This document shows positions 17,242-26,598 of a DNA stretch of 64,000 nucleotides, in pieces. The first letter of the stretch is position 1. Every line of letters starts with the position of its first letter. The position numbers and the translations under genes were made by a program. A model generated the notes under the pieces. The model was not told the DNA's origin. It did no database searches and saw nothing but the letters and a program-made list of their open reading frames with translations. Source of the DNA: Burkholderiales bacterium (GTDB lineage: Bacteria > Pseudomonadota > Gammaproteobacteria > Burkholderiales > UBA11063). The DNA lies in contig JAIEPY010000039.1 in NCBI GenBank assembly GCA_019748155.1, positions 1-64,000 of the forward strand, read 5' to 3'.

Positions 17242-17374
17242 GTGTTTATTTCTATCCTCTAAACGGGGTAAATCCTATGATGCAGTATAATTTAGGTGCT
17301 ATAATCATGTGATTAGAAGCTTATTTTAGCACATTTGTACATTTAAATTTTGGAAAATATGTAGGTTACATATC

Positions 17375-17406
17375 TTACTAATTTTTCCTATGTATTGAAG
17401 TATAAT
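17375..17406 (+). promoter_or_regulatory. Candidate promoter of yhdP
   Basis: TATAAT at 17401-17406 lies about 95 bases before the yhdP ATG, in the 260-base gap divergent from manB. The only -35 candidate, TTACTA (17375-17380), is 20 bases away, which is too far for a good promoter. I see no terminator or other gene in this gap. Confidence 0.3.
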
Positions 17407-17501
17407 GTCATGTCAATGCATAAAACGCATACTTAAGCTTTTCGGGTGATTGAGATAGACAAACACATATATATGCAAGCAAAAATTAAGATAGATCCAG
17501 A

Positions 17502-20500
17502 ATGAATTTACAATTTAAAAATTTTTCGTTACGTTCTTTACTAGTTAAAATAGTTGCGTATGCAGCAATTTTCTATCTGGTTATCATTATTGCTTCAATT
17601 GCAATTACGGGGTATATTTTTCTTAATCTTAGTGATTACAGTTCTAGAATTGAGCAAACTATCTATAAACACACCGGGTATAAGTTACAAACAGGATCTA
17701 TTCAAACTAAGCTTAATAATACCTATCTTCCTGAAATTATCATAAAAGACATTCTATTAGTTAATCCAGTTAATAAAAAACAACAACTTCATATTAAGTC
17801 GCTGGACTTTGTATTTTCTTACACTAGTATTTGGGACTTAGAGCCGGTTTTTAATAAAATTTATATCGATGGAGCAGAAATATCGGTTGAATATGACCCA
17901 ACTGGTAGTATTATTGTTAATGGTGTTGATGTTAATAATCCAGATAAACAAACTCTTGAAAATACTAAAAATAGTCCGATAGATGTTGAGCGTTGGCTAT
18001 TAAAGCAGGGTAGTATAACATTAGATCATATTAATCTTAAATATCATGATTTAAAAAACTCTTTACCTGAAATGGAGTTCAAAAATATCAAAGTTGGACT
18101 CGAAAAGCATTTATGGGATAATCACCGGCTATATATCGATTTTTTTGGTAGAAGCTATCAAAATCTGTTAGAGGCTGAGCTTAGTTGGCGAGGTGGTAAA
18201 TTTGAGCATTGGTCTAGTTGGAAGCACGCAGATTTAAGAGTTCAGTCAGTTAATGGCGAAAATAGTTTGTTTTCATCGTTAACTCAATTTATTCCAGGGA
18301 TTAATTCAGCGGATAAGTTTAATGCTACAACCGCATTAAAAGCAAGTATGGAAAATGGACAATTGCAGGATTTATCTGCTAATTTTGATGTTAATAATTT
18401 TCAGTTAGCCTTGACTGACGCTGATTTGGTTAATTTCCCTAAGCTTGGTGGACAACTTGATATAAAATTGTTTAACAATAGTTATTATTCAATACGGGCA
18501 AATAACCTAATGGTGGTGACCAGTGCAGGATATCTTTTTGATAATGCTAAAATTACAGGTTCTTATGTCGTCAATAAAAGTGGTTATTTGGAACTTAGTA
18601 ACACTAATCTTGTTGCAATTAATAATTTGCTGAGTGTTTTTGATGCGACAGATGGGATGAGTATTGATGGAACAATTAACTCAGTCAAATATAATTGGGA
18701 TGGTGCTTTCTCGAAACCTAGTGATTATAAATTGCAAGCCAATTTTCATGATATTTCTTTTTCCTCTGCCAGTCCAGATTATCCTAGCCTTAGCCATGTG
18801 AGTGGTGATATTAGTGTTGGCAAAAAGCAGGGAGCTTTAAATCTGATTTTACAAAATAGCGTGTTTTTATACGATAAATTATTTTTAATTCCCTATGAGT
18901 TTAAATCGTTAAATAGTAAGATAGATTGGAGTATTACTTCGCAAAATCAGTTAAATATAATCATGCACAAAACTGATCTTGAGACTAAAGATTTTAAAGC
19001 AACTATGGACGGGAGTTATCATAATGATCCATTACATCCAGATAGTAGTGGCTATTTGGCGATGAACGCACATGTTGATCGGGTGAAAACATCAAAGGTT
19101 GGTGACTATTTGCCTAAATCAATACCAATGAGCGTTCATGAGTGGTTAAATATGGGCTTGGCAGGTGGTGATGGTGCTAATGCCAATATGATACTAAAAG
19201 GTCCTCTGGATAGCTTTCCTTTTCAAGATGGAAAGGGCTTGTTTTATATTACTGCGGATGTTGATAATGCAAAATTACAATATGTAAAAGATTGGCCACC
19301 GCTGGAGAATGTTTATGGAAAATTTATTCTAAAGAATACTAATATCACGGTCAAAGCAGCATCAGGAAGAATTCAAAATAATTATTTAGACCCTACGCTA
19401 GTAGTTATTCCTGATTATTCTGCACCAGACGGAGTTTATTTAACCGCTGACGGTCATGCACATGGTAGCACGGCTAACTTTATGGAGTATTTGAAAAACA
19501 CGCCAATTAATGAAATAATTGGTAAATTACCTGAGAAAATAACGACAACTGGCGATGGTATAGTTAAGTTATATCTAAAAGTTCCATTCAAAGAGCCAAA
19601 ACGTACCGAAGTAAAAGGTACATATAGTTTTGAAAATAATAGTATCTTGTTTGACTTACCAGTTCCTGAATTAACAGCGGTAAATGGCGATTTGGGTTTT
19701 TCTCAGCATGGTGTTGAGATTTCAGATTTACATGCTAATGCCTTTGGTAGTAAGGCTAATTTATATTCAACTATCTCTAAAGATGGGAAAATGAATTTTA
19801 AAGTCATTGTGCCAAGCCTCAATTATCAAGAAGTTAGTAAGTTCTATTTGCGTCCATTTAGCGGGCTAGTATCAGGCGCAGCAGATACCGAAATTAATTT
19901 TGTAATTGCTAAACATGGACTTGAACAATTAAGTGCCCAGAGTGCACTTCGTGGCGTTAAACTAATTGCGCCAGAGCCGCTGGCAAAAGAGTCTAGTACA
20001 ACGTCGTCATTGACGCTTAACTTAACACCCATAGCTAACGACGGAACTGTGATCAATTGGCAGTATGGGGACGCTTTGCGTGGACAGCAATTTTTCCCAG
20101 CTAAAGGGGCGCTTACGAAAGGGCAGATTGCGGTTGGAAATGGAACTACATACCTTAGCGATGCAGATAATAGTGCTTTGATTACAGTCAATGTAAACTT
20201 AGCTACAGTTGATTTGCTTGAGTGGATTACAGAAGTTAATACGGTGATAAAAACAATTAAGCAAGAAAAGCTAATCAATGAAAGTGGTGATCTGAGTGCA
20301 TTAGATAGTTCGGCTGCAAGCGCTAAATTAACGGGGAAAAAGCCCGGGAAATTATTTTTACCGATACAAGTTCAAGTGTCGAGTAATCAATTTAAATTTG
20401 GTAAAATTGATTTAGAGGCTGGTTCCGCTAATGTCTTTGCCGATGGCCGGCACACCTATTTCAATATGTATACTCCAATAGTTAGTGGGATGGGTGATCT

Positions 20501-21500
20501 TATTTATGCTCAAGATAAATTGAAGTTAACGCTTGATAAGTATATGTTATTTAAAAAATTAAATAAACTTAACTCTGATTCAATTGAAAGTAGCCATAAG
20601 ATTAACTTTGTTAATGGTTCAGATAAAGTTACAAAAGCTAAGATCCCGGATATCGATCTAAAAATAGCTAATTTGTTCTATCAGAATCATAGTTTAGGGA
20701 CACTTGATGCTAAATTGAAGCAACGGGGAAATGATCTGCTTATTGAAAGCGGAAGCTTAAGCTCTAGCCAAGCATTAATTAGCTTTAGTGCGGTAAATGC
20801 TTGCTTTGGTTGTGGTCGTGATGCTTCATATGTTGATTTTAATGCTAGTGCTAAGATCACTAATTTAGGTGACTTGGCATATAATTTGGATTTGGGGAGA
20901 ATTATAGGCAACGGTCGCGGAACTATTAACGCATCATTACAATGGAATGGCGGTTTTCAAGACTTTAATATCTTACAAACGGTTGGTTCTATTAATGCGG
21001 ATATATCTTCTGGTAAATTTTTGCAGGTTGATCCGGGTGTTTTGGGTGGGTTAATGAGCATCATTAATCTGCAAGGAATATTTGAATTTAGTACTGGGGA
21101 TTTACAGGATATTTTCAAAAAAGGATTCTTCTTCAATTCCCTAACTCTTAATGTTGATATTTTGACCTCGTTGATTGAATTAAAGAATATGTCAATGTCT
21201 GGACCAATGGCGAATGTTAATAGCTTTGGTAAAGCTAATTTTGCGAATAACTCAGTAGATGCTTATGTATCAGTTGCACCAAAACTCGGGGTAGTGGTAG
21301 CTCTCACTGCCGGAGTTGTGACCTTAAATCCTTTGGTGGGGGTTGCTGTTTATTTAGGTGAATTGGTTTTTGGTGACCCACAAAATAAATTATTTACATT
21401 TGGTTATCATGTGACGAGTAGCTTGAAGAAACCAAAAGTGGTACGTACTCAAGTAACCGAGCAGATTGTGAAAAATGTTAATGCTACCGTTGGAAACTAG
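17502..21500 (+). CDS. yhdP: YhdP family AsmA-like intermembrane phospholipid transporter (TIGR02099)
   Basis: A 1332-residue protein with one N-terminal transmembrane helix (about 14-36) and a very long periplasmic body of repeating beta strands, the AsmA-like or RBG bridge architecture. YhdP and its homologues move phospholipids between inner and outer membrane. The C-terminal region has GxGTINASLQWNGG and LSGPMANVNSFGKANF-like blocks typical of the family, then a hydrophobic stretch around 1270-1295. A CFGC motif is at Cys1101 and Cys1104. The next gene, a nitrilase homologue, starts 12 bases later; this pairing is widely conserved in betaproteobacteria. A paralogue lies at 34283-38272. 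Confidence 0.9.
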   Translation: MNLQFKNFSLRSLLVKIVAYAAIFYLVIIIASIAITGYIFLNLSDYSSRIEQTIYKHTGYKLQTGSIQTKLNNTYLPEIIIKDILLVNPVNKKQQLHIKSLDFVFSYTSIWDLEPVFNKIYIDGAEISVEYDPTGSIIVNGVDVNNPDKQTLENTKNSPIDVERWLLKQGSITLDHINLKYHDLKNSLPEMEFKNIKVGLEKHLWDNHRLYIDFFGRSYQNLLEAELSWRGGKFEHWSSWKHADLRVQSVNGENSLFSSLTQFIPGINSADKFNATTALKASMENGQLQDLSANFDVNNFQLALTDADLVNFPKLGGQLDIKLFNNSYYSIRANNLMVVTSAGYLFDNAKITGSYVVNKSGYLELSNTNLVAINNLLSVFDATDGMSIDGTINSVKYNWDGAFSKPSDYKLQANFHDISFSSASPDYPSLSHVSGDISVGKKQGALNLILQNSVFLYDKLFLIPYEFKSLNSKIDWSITSQNQLNIIMHKTDLETKDFKATMDGSYHNDPLHPDSSGYLAMNAHVDRVKTSKVGDYLPKSIPMSVHEWLNMGLAGGDGANANMILKGPLDSFPFQDGKGLFYITADVDNAKLQYVKDWPPLENVYGKFILKNTNITVKAASGRIQNNYLDPTLVVIPDYSAPDGVYLTADGHAHGSTANFMEYLKNTPINEIIGKLPEKITTTGDGIVKLYLKVPFKEPKRTEVKGTYSFENNSILFDLPVPELTAVNGDLGFSQHGVEISDLHANAFGSKANLYSTISKDGKMNFKVIVPSLNYQEVSKFYLRPFSGLVSGAADTEINFVIAKHGLEQLSAQSALRGVKLIAPEPLAKESSTTSSLTLNLTPIANDGTVINWQYGDALRGQQFFPAKGALTKGQIAVGNGTTYLSDADNSALITVNVNLATVDLLEWITEVNTVIKTIKQEKLINESGDLSALDSSAASAKLTGKKPGKLFLPIQVQVSSNQFKFGKIDLEAGSANVFADGRHTYFNMYTPIVSGMGDLIYAQDKLKLTLDKYMLFKKLNKLNSDSIESSHKINFVNGSDKVTKAKIPDIDLKIANLFYQNHSLGTLDAKLKQRGNDLLIESGSLSSSQALISFSAVNACFGCGRDASYVDFNASAKITNLGDLAYNLDLGRIIGNGRGTINASLQWNGGFQDFNILQTVGSINADISSGKFLQVDPGVLGGLMSIINLQGIFEFSTGDLQDIFKKGFFFNSLTLNVDILTSLIELKNMSMSGPMANVNSFGKANFANNSVDAYVSVAPKLGVVVALTAGVVTLNPLVGVAVYLGELVFGDPQNKLFTFGYHVTSSLKKPKVVRTQVTEQIVKNVNATVGN

Positions 21501-21512
21501 GGGAGTACTTAA

Positions 21513-22319
21513 ATGGAACTAAAAATTGCTGCATTGCAGATGGTTTCAACGCGAGACGTTGCTGAGAATTTGGATAAAGCTACGCAGATGATAGCTGAAG
21601 CTGCTAGTAATGGTACACAAGTAGTGGTATTGCCGGAGTTTTTTGCAAAGATTACCACGAGTGAAGATCCTTATCGGACAAGTCACTCAGAGATGCTTAA
21701 TAATGGTTCCATTCAAGCGCATTTGAAGGCAATAGCTATGTTGTATAGTGTTTATATAATAGCCGGTAGTATATTGCTTGATTCTCAGATCCAGAATAAA
21801 TTTTATAATAGTTGTTTGCTTATATCCCCGGATGGTGCGACTCTTGCGCATTACAATAAAGTTCACCTGTTTAAATTTGATGATGGATTACAGCGCTATG
21901 ATGAGAGTGAGATATTACTTGCTGGAGATAAAATAGTTAGCTGTGATATTCTTGGTTTTAAGTTTGGCTTAGCAATTTGTTATGATTTACGTTTTCCTGA
22001 GCTATTTCGTGCTTTGGGAGTTGTTGATATAATTGTTTTACCTTCAGCCTTTACGTATCAAACAGGTCTGGCTCATTGGGAACTACTTATTCGGGCGCGT
22101 GCAGTAGAGAATCAATGTTACTTTCTTGGTGTGAACCAAGGTGGAGTACACGAGACTGGGCGGAGAACCTATGGTCATTCCATGCTGGTTGATCCGTGGG
22201 GTGAGGTGCTTGTTTCTGCCTTGGAGGGCGAGAAGATTATTTACGCCACAATTAACTCAGACAAAATTAGCGAGGTTAGATCCAAACTTCCGGCTCTTGA
22301 GCATCGAAGAATTAGTTGA
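21513..22319 (+). CDS. Nitrilase-superfamily amidase, Nit1/deaminated glutathione amidase type
   Basis: A 268-residue carbon-nitrogen hydrolase with the Glu42-Lys116-Cys156 triad in VLPEFFA, HYNKVHLF and LAICYDLRFPEL. Sequence and length fit the Nit1/NitB group, which hydrolyses deaminated glutathione formed by transaminase side reactions. GGGGAG precedes the ATG. It is translationally close to yhdP; tldD, which often follows in related genomes, is absent here. Substrate is inferred from family. Confidence 0.9.
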   Translation: MELKIAALQMVSTRDVAENLDKATQMIAEAASNGTQVVVLPEFFAKITTSEDPYRTSHSEMLNNGSIQAHLKAIAMLYSVYIIAGSILLDSQIQNKFYNSCLLISPDGATLAHYNKVHLFKFDDGLQRYDESEILLAGDKIVSCDILGFKFGLAICYDLRFPELFRALGVVDIIVLPSAFTYQTGLAHWELLIRARAVENQCYFLGVNQGGVHETGRRTYGHSMLVDPWGEVLVSALEGEKIIYATINSDKISEVRSKLPALEHRRIS

Positions 22320-22388
22320 ATTTAGTTTTTGTTCAATAAAAATGCCGATTATTTATTAATCAGCACTTTTACAAAAGTATTGGTTTGA

Positions 22389-22967
22389 TTAGGCAAAATT
22401 TTTGCTAACAAATTCCCAATTTACCAGATTCCAAAAAGCTGCCATATAATTTGGACGGCTATTACGGTAGTCGATATAATAAGCATGTTCCCAAACATCA
22501 CAAGTTAATAAAGCTTTATTAGCTGTCGTTAGTGGAGTTGCTGCATTTGAAGTTGATAGCAGTTCTAGTTCTCCACTAGGTGTTTTAACCAACCAGCCCC
22601 ATCCTGAACCAAAAGTTCCGACACAAGTAGCTGTAAACTGTTTCTTAAACTCTTCAAATGAACCAAATTTTTTATCAATTGCTTGTTTTAAAGCTCCAGT
22701 TGGCTCGCCACCGCCTTGTGGTGATAGACAATTCCAGTAAAATGAATGATTCCATACTTGTGCTGCGTTGTTAAATACGCCACCACTAGATTTTTTTATG
22801 ATTTCTTCTAAACTAGCGTTTTCAAATTCAGTACCTTTGATAAGGTTGTTTAAATTTGTTACATAAGTTTGGTGATGTTTAGCATAATGGTATTCTAAAG
22901 TCTCTTTTGAAATGTGTGGTGCAAGAGCATCTAATGCATAAGGCAATTGAGGTAAGGTATGTTCCAT
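22389..22967 (-). CDS. sodB: Superoxide dismutase [Fe]
   Basis: A 192-residue cytosolic Fe-type superoxide dismutase. Metal ligands are His27, His74, Asp157 and His161. Gln70 in [11 protein letters not shown] is the position that marks the Fe form. The sequence [13 protein letters not shown] is the family signature. AAGGAA lies before the ATG. It is transcribed alone, convergent with the nitrilase gene and divergent from coaD. The 69-base gap after it holds only an imperfect hairpin. Confidence 0.97.
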   Translation of the reverse strand: MEHTLPQLPYALDALAPHISKETLEYHYAKHHQTYVTNLNNLIKGTEFENASLEEIIKKSSGGVFNNAAQVWNHSFYWNCLSPQGGGEPTGALKQAIDKKFGSFEEFKKQFTATCVGTFGSGWGWLVKTPSGELELLSTSNAATPLTTANKALLTCDVWEHAYYIDYRNSRPNYMAAFWNLVNWEFVSKNFA

Positions 22968-23184
22968 AATTTATTTCCTTGTGATGTTAAAATCTCAGGC
23001 AATAGTTTACCATGTTGCGAGGTTTTTGCGAGAAAATTAGCAAAATATATTGTTCAATAGTCCTCTGAGTAGATTAAAATACACTCTTTCTGATTTATTC
23101 TGCTAAAGTTTAGCATTTGAAGTATTATTTATCGAGGATTGAGTCAGCTTATGAATAGTGTCAAGTTTTCTAGGGGTAGAGGAA

Positions 23185-23697
23185 ATGACTAAAGCAATTT
23201 ACGCTGGTAGTTTTGATCCAATAACCAATGGTCATTTATGGGTGATTGATAAGGCTGCAGAAATCTTTGATGAATTGCTTGTCGCGGTAGGAGATAATCC
23301 GGGTAAATCTTATACGTTTACTACCAAGGAGCGCGTTGACTTATTAAAGCAAGTTCTTGTTCAATACCCTAATATTAAAATTGGGCAATTTAGCGGTGAG
23401 TTTTTAGTAAATTATGCTCTAAAAGAAGATGCTGCTTATATTGTGCGCGGTATTCGGAATGCTCAGGATTATGAATTTGAAAAGACGATTAGATATATAA
23501 ATTCTGATGTATCTGCTTCCATTGATACTATTTTTTTAATTCCACCTCGTGACTATGCTGAGGTATCATCCAGCCTGGTTAAGGGCTTTGTAGGAACTAG
23601 TGGGTGGCAGCAAATTGTTGCTAAATATGTTCCACCAATAATTTTAGATGCACTTATAAAAAAGCATCAAGAGGAAAATAATGTTAATTGTAAATGA
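23185..23697 (+). CDS. coaD: Pantetheine-phosphate adenylyltransferase
   Basis: CoaD adds AMP from ATP to 4'-phosphopantetheine, the fourth step of coenzyme A synthesis. The 170-residue product has TNGH (14-17) in YAGSFDPITNGH, YIVRGIRNAQDYEFE, and EVSSSLVKG. The ATG at 23185 is chosen because AGGGG lies 8 bases upstream; a longer frame opens only from a GTG at 23158 with no ribosome-binding site. The 3' end overlaps the next gene by 17 bases. Confidence 0.95.
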   Translation: MTKAIYAGSFDPITNGHLWVIDKAAEIFDELLVAVGDNPGKSYTFTTKERVDLLKQVLVQYPNIKIGQFSGEFLVNYALKEDAAYIVRGIRNAQDYEFEKTIRYINSDVSASIDTIFLIPPRDYAEVSSSLVKGFVGTSGWQQIVAKYVPPIILDALIKKHQEENNVNCK

Positions 23698-24922
23698 TAA
23701 TGTTGCGCGTGCTTGTACTAAATTATGGTTTTTAGTGTCAGAGTTTAAGCAGCCAGCAGATGGGCTATTGTCAAACTTTTTTCGTGAAAATCGTAAGTTA
23801 GGTATCAGTGATCGAAACGTTGTTGCTGAGACTATTTATACAATTTTGCGCAATTATAATAAACTTAGCAAAGTAGTAAATCCTAAAAACTCGTTTACGT
23901 TGATTGGCTATGTTTGGCTAAAGTTACTGGGGGTTAATCGCCAGCAATTACGTGACTTGAAAACGATTAATTTGGGCGAAATTGATAAACTTGCCAATCC
24001 CGATCTGACCACGGTTGAGTTGCCACAGTGGGTAATTGATAAACTTAGTTTACGTTATACTATGGATGAAATTCGTACTTTGGCTAGTGCGATGAGCAAG
24101 TCTGCGCCCCTAACTCTAAGAGTTAACACGATTAAACAAAATCGTGATGAGGTTATGCAGGAATTAGAGCAAGCTGGACTAAGGGCAAAGCTTAGCAAGT
24201 ATTCACCATTTGGAATTAAACTAAGTTCGCGAACTGCTCTGATGGGTAATAAACTATTTGCTGATGGCGTGATCGAAGTCCAAGATGAGGCTAGTCAGCT
24301 AGCGGGGCTCTTATTGGAACCTAAGCGCGGTGAAATGGTGGTTGATTTTTGTGCTGGCAGTGGTGGTAAAACTCTGCTATTTGGGATGCTAATGCGTAAT
24401 AGCGGTCGAATTTATGCTTTTGATGTAAATGAACGTCGCTTGGGAAATTTGACTCCCCGCCTAGCGCGCTCAGGGCTATCTAACATATTTCCACAACTAA
24501 TTAGTAGTGAGCATGACATGAAAGTGAAACGCTTGATTGGTAAGATTGATCGGGTTTTTGTTGATGCTCCCTGTCTTGGCTTGGGAACATTGCGGCGTAA
24601 TCCTGATCTAAAATTTCGTCATAATGAACAGAGCTTAGGTGAGATCAATGAAAAACAATTATCTATTTTAAATTCTGCAGCTCGCCTGCTAAAAGCTGGT
24701 GGGCGGTTGGTTTATGCAACATGTAGTATTCTTGATGATGAAAACCAGAATATCATAACTCAATTTCTAGAACTTAATCAAGATTTTAAAATAGTAAATA
24801 TAGATCAGGTTGTTATGCTTAAGGGTCTTGGGCTTGGTTCATCAGATTACTTAGAACTAAATCCAGGCACACATGATACAGATGGATTTTTTGCTTGTGC
24901 ATTAGAGAAAATTACACTTTAA
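23681..24922 (+). CDS. RsmB/NOP-family rRNA (cytosine-5) methyltransferase
   Basis: A 413-residue SAM-dependent m5C methyltransferase. The SAM loop is DFCAGSGGKT (222-231). The two catalytic cysteines are Cys298 in DAPCLGLGTLRRNPD and Cys348 in YATCSI. This matches RsmB, which methylates C967 of 16S rRNA. The N-terminal part is an all-helical NusB-like region, shorter and weaker than in E. coli RsmB. The ATG lies inside coaD with GAGG upstream, so the two are coupled. The exact target base is inferred. Confidence 0.85.
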   Translation: MLIVNDNVARACTKLWFLVSEFKQPADGLLSNFFRENRKLGISDRNVVAETIYTILRNYNKLSKVVNPKNSFTLIGYVWLKLLGVNRQQLRDLKTINLGEIDKLANPDLTTVELPQWVIDKLSLRYTMDEIRTLASAMSKSAPLTLRVNTIKQNRDEVMQELEQAGLRAKLSKYSPFGIKLSSRTALMGNKLFADGVIEVQDEASQLAGLLLEPKRGEMVVDFCAGSGGKTLLFGMLMRNSGRIYAFDVNERRLGNLTPRLARSGLSNIFPQLISSEHDMKVKRLIGKIDRVFVDAPCLGLGTLRRNPDLKFRHNEQSLGEINEKQLSILNSAARLLKAGGRLVYATCSILDDENQNIITQFLELNQDFKIVNIDQVVMLKGLGLGSSDYLELNPGTHDTDGFFACALEKITL

Positions 24923-24980
24923 CAATCTTTAGAATATGGTTTTTATGTAAAATATGGTGTTATTTATATGAGGGAGATGG

Positions 24981-26288
24981 ATGATGTCTGGGTTAGTGAT
25001 ACAGAGTTTTCTTGGCTTTTTCTTTCTAATTGCACTTGCTTTTTGTTTTTCAGAAAATCGTAAAGCAATTAATTGGAAATTAGTTTTAACTGCATTTATT
25101 ATGCAGAATATCTTATTCCTTTTAATTCGTTATGTTCCAGCAGTTAGCTCCGTGTTGCAATTACTCTCTGCGGGTTTGTTAAAGTTTATGGACTATGCTA
25201 ATGAAGGCGCAGGATTTGTTTTCGGTAGTTTAGTTGATAAATCTAAATATGGCTTTGTCTTCGCATTAGTTGTAGTGCCAACAATTATTTTCTTTGGTTG
25301 TGTTATTTCATTGCTATACTTTTTTGGAATAATGCAGAGAGTTATTGTCCTATTGGCGTTTTTACTGCGTAAAACTATTCGCTTATCGGGTGTTGAGAGC
25401 CTCGTCGTTATTGCAGATATTTTTCTTGGTCAGTCTGAAGGTCCAATGGTAATCGGTCCATATGTAGCCAAAATGACCCGTTCAGAGTTGGCATGTGCTT
25501 TTGTTGCTGGTTTGGCTAATTTATCTGGTTCGACGTTAGGGATTTATTTAAACTTTTTAGGTGGTGGAGATCATGCGAAAGAGTTAATTTTTGCACAGTC
25601 ATTATTAACCGCGACGTTTATGAATGCCACATCAGCAATTATCTTTGCCAAAATATTTTTTCCAGAAACAGAATATGACAAGATCATGGATTCTGCGCAT
25701 ATTAAAGTTGGTGGCATGCAAGTTGATAGCGCAATTGATGCAATTATGCATGGAGCTTTTACTGGGGTTAAAATCGGAGTTGCGATTTGCGCAGCCTTAA
25801 TGGCAGTTATTCCATTAGTTCACGCTATAGATGGAATTTTATTTTGGGTTAGCGATATTGCTCACCTTAATATGTGGGTGCAAAGCATGTCAAATAAAGC
25901 ATTTGATGGCTTATCGCTTGAGTTTCTATTTGGGCTTATTTTTAGATTCTTCGCATTCTTTATGGGAATTAGCTGGAATGAAACCTTACAGGTTGGAAGC
26001 TTGCTCGGGCAAAAAGTTGCAATTAATGAGTTTGTCGCGTATATGAGTTTGGGTAAAATGGAAGCAGCTGGAGCTCTATCCGCTAATTCAATATTTATCT
26101 CGACTTTTGCCTTAGCTAGTTTTTCTAACTTTTCATCAATTGGTATTTCAATGGGAGCATTCTCTGCATTGGCACCAGGCCGGCAGTCTGATCTAGCCTC
26201 TATGGGGTTTAAAGCACTAACTGCGGCAATTATGGCCGGGTTTATGACGGCAACCGTTGCTGGTTTTTGGCATGGGATATTCGGCTAA
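24981..26288 (+). CDS. CNT-family (NupC-like) concentrative nucleoside transporter
   Basis: A 435-residue polytopic inner-membrane protein of the concentrative nucleoside transporter family, which imports nucleosides with protons or sodium. The N-terminal CFSENRKAINWKLV block, the binding signature GQSEGPMVIGPYVAKMTRSEL (around 155-175), and the C-terminal SNFSSIGISMGAFSALAPGRQSDLA block are diagnostic. The usual GQ(S/T)EAP reads GQSEGP, a small change in the nucleoside pocket. AGGGAG lies upstream; ATGs at 24981 and 24984 are both possible. A strong terminator follows. Confidence 0.9.
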   Translation: MMSGLVIQSFLGFFFLIALAFCFSENRKAINWKLVLTAFIMQNILFLLIRYVPAVSSVLQLLSAGLLKFMDYANEGAGFVFGSLVDKSKYGFVFALVVVPTIIFFGCVISLLYFFGIMQRVIVLLAFLLRKTIRLSGVESLVVIADIFLGQSEGPMVIGPYVAKMTRSELACAFVAGLANLSGSTLGIYLNFLGGGDHAKELIFAQSLLTATFMNATSAIIFAKIFFPETEYDKIMDSAHIKVGGMQVDSAIDAIMHGAFTGVKIGVAICAALMAVIPLVHAIDGILFWVSDIAHLNMWVQSMSNKAFDGLSLEFLFGLIFRFFAFFMGISWNETLQVGSLLGQKVAINEFVAYMSLGKMEAAGALSANSIFISTFALASFSNFSSIGISMGAFSALAPGRQSDLASMGFKALTAAIMAGFMTATVAGFWHGIFG

Positions 26289-26311
26289 TAACTAAATCTT
26301 AATAAAATATT

Positions 26312-26344
26312 AGCGATGACAATTATTGTCATCGCTTTTTTTTG
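26312..26344 (+). terminator. Terminator of the CNT transporter gene
   Basis: AGCGATGACAAT (26312-26323) and ATTGTCATCGCT (25-base palindrome ending 26336) form a perfect 12-bp stem followed by at least eight Ts. It begins about 24 bases after the stop codon. Confidence 0.9.
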
Positions 26345-26350
26345 TTTAGT

Positions 26351-26511
26351 TTATAATACCCCTCTATACTTGAAGTATTTGATTCTTGGATGCGAAGTAT
26401 TGATAGAAAAAAGACGAACACTCGTATTACGGAAGTGTACTCAGAAGTACATGACGAGTTTTTTTGAAATATGATAAAGTACAAGATTCAAAGACGATGG
26501 GTATATTATAA
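26351..26511. repeat. Intergenic imperfect inverted-repeat element A (MITE/REP-like)
   Basis: This 161-base stretch fills most of the gap before the next gene and contains no ORF. Three nested sets of arms pair: TTATAATACCC (26351-26361) with GGGTATATTATAA (26499-26511); TTTGATTCTTG (26378-26388) with CAAGATTCAAA (26482-26492), one mismatch; and ACTCGT (26420-26425) with ACGAGT (26454-26459). A central hairpin pairs TGTAC with GTACA (26436-26451). Seven Ts after ACGAGT could also let the core act as a terminator. Its ends resemble those of the element at 59632-59738. Confidence 0.55.
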
Positions 26512-26598
26512 AAATTAGCATAGGTGATGTTTCTTGTCATTGTGTACTACACATATTTATAATACTCATAAGAACTGTAACTTTTATTGGATATTTGG

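Noticed and set aside
19844-20278. 144-codon open frame on the minus strand inside yhdP
   Set aside because: It is antisense to a well-supported gene, has no ribosome-binding site, and its composition is that of a shadow frame.
22337-22372. Imperfect hairpin between the nitrilase gene and sodB
   Set aside because: The stem has a mismatch in its GC part and no clear T-run, so I could not call it a terminator.
23158-23184. Longer coaD frame starting at a GTG
   Set aside because: ATG 23185 has AGGGG at the right distance and gives the standard CoaD N-terminus.
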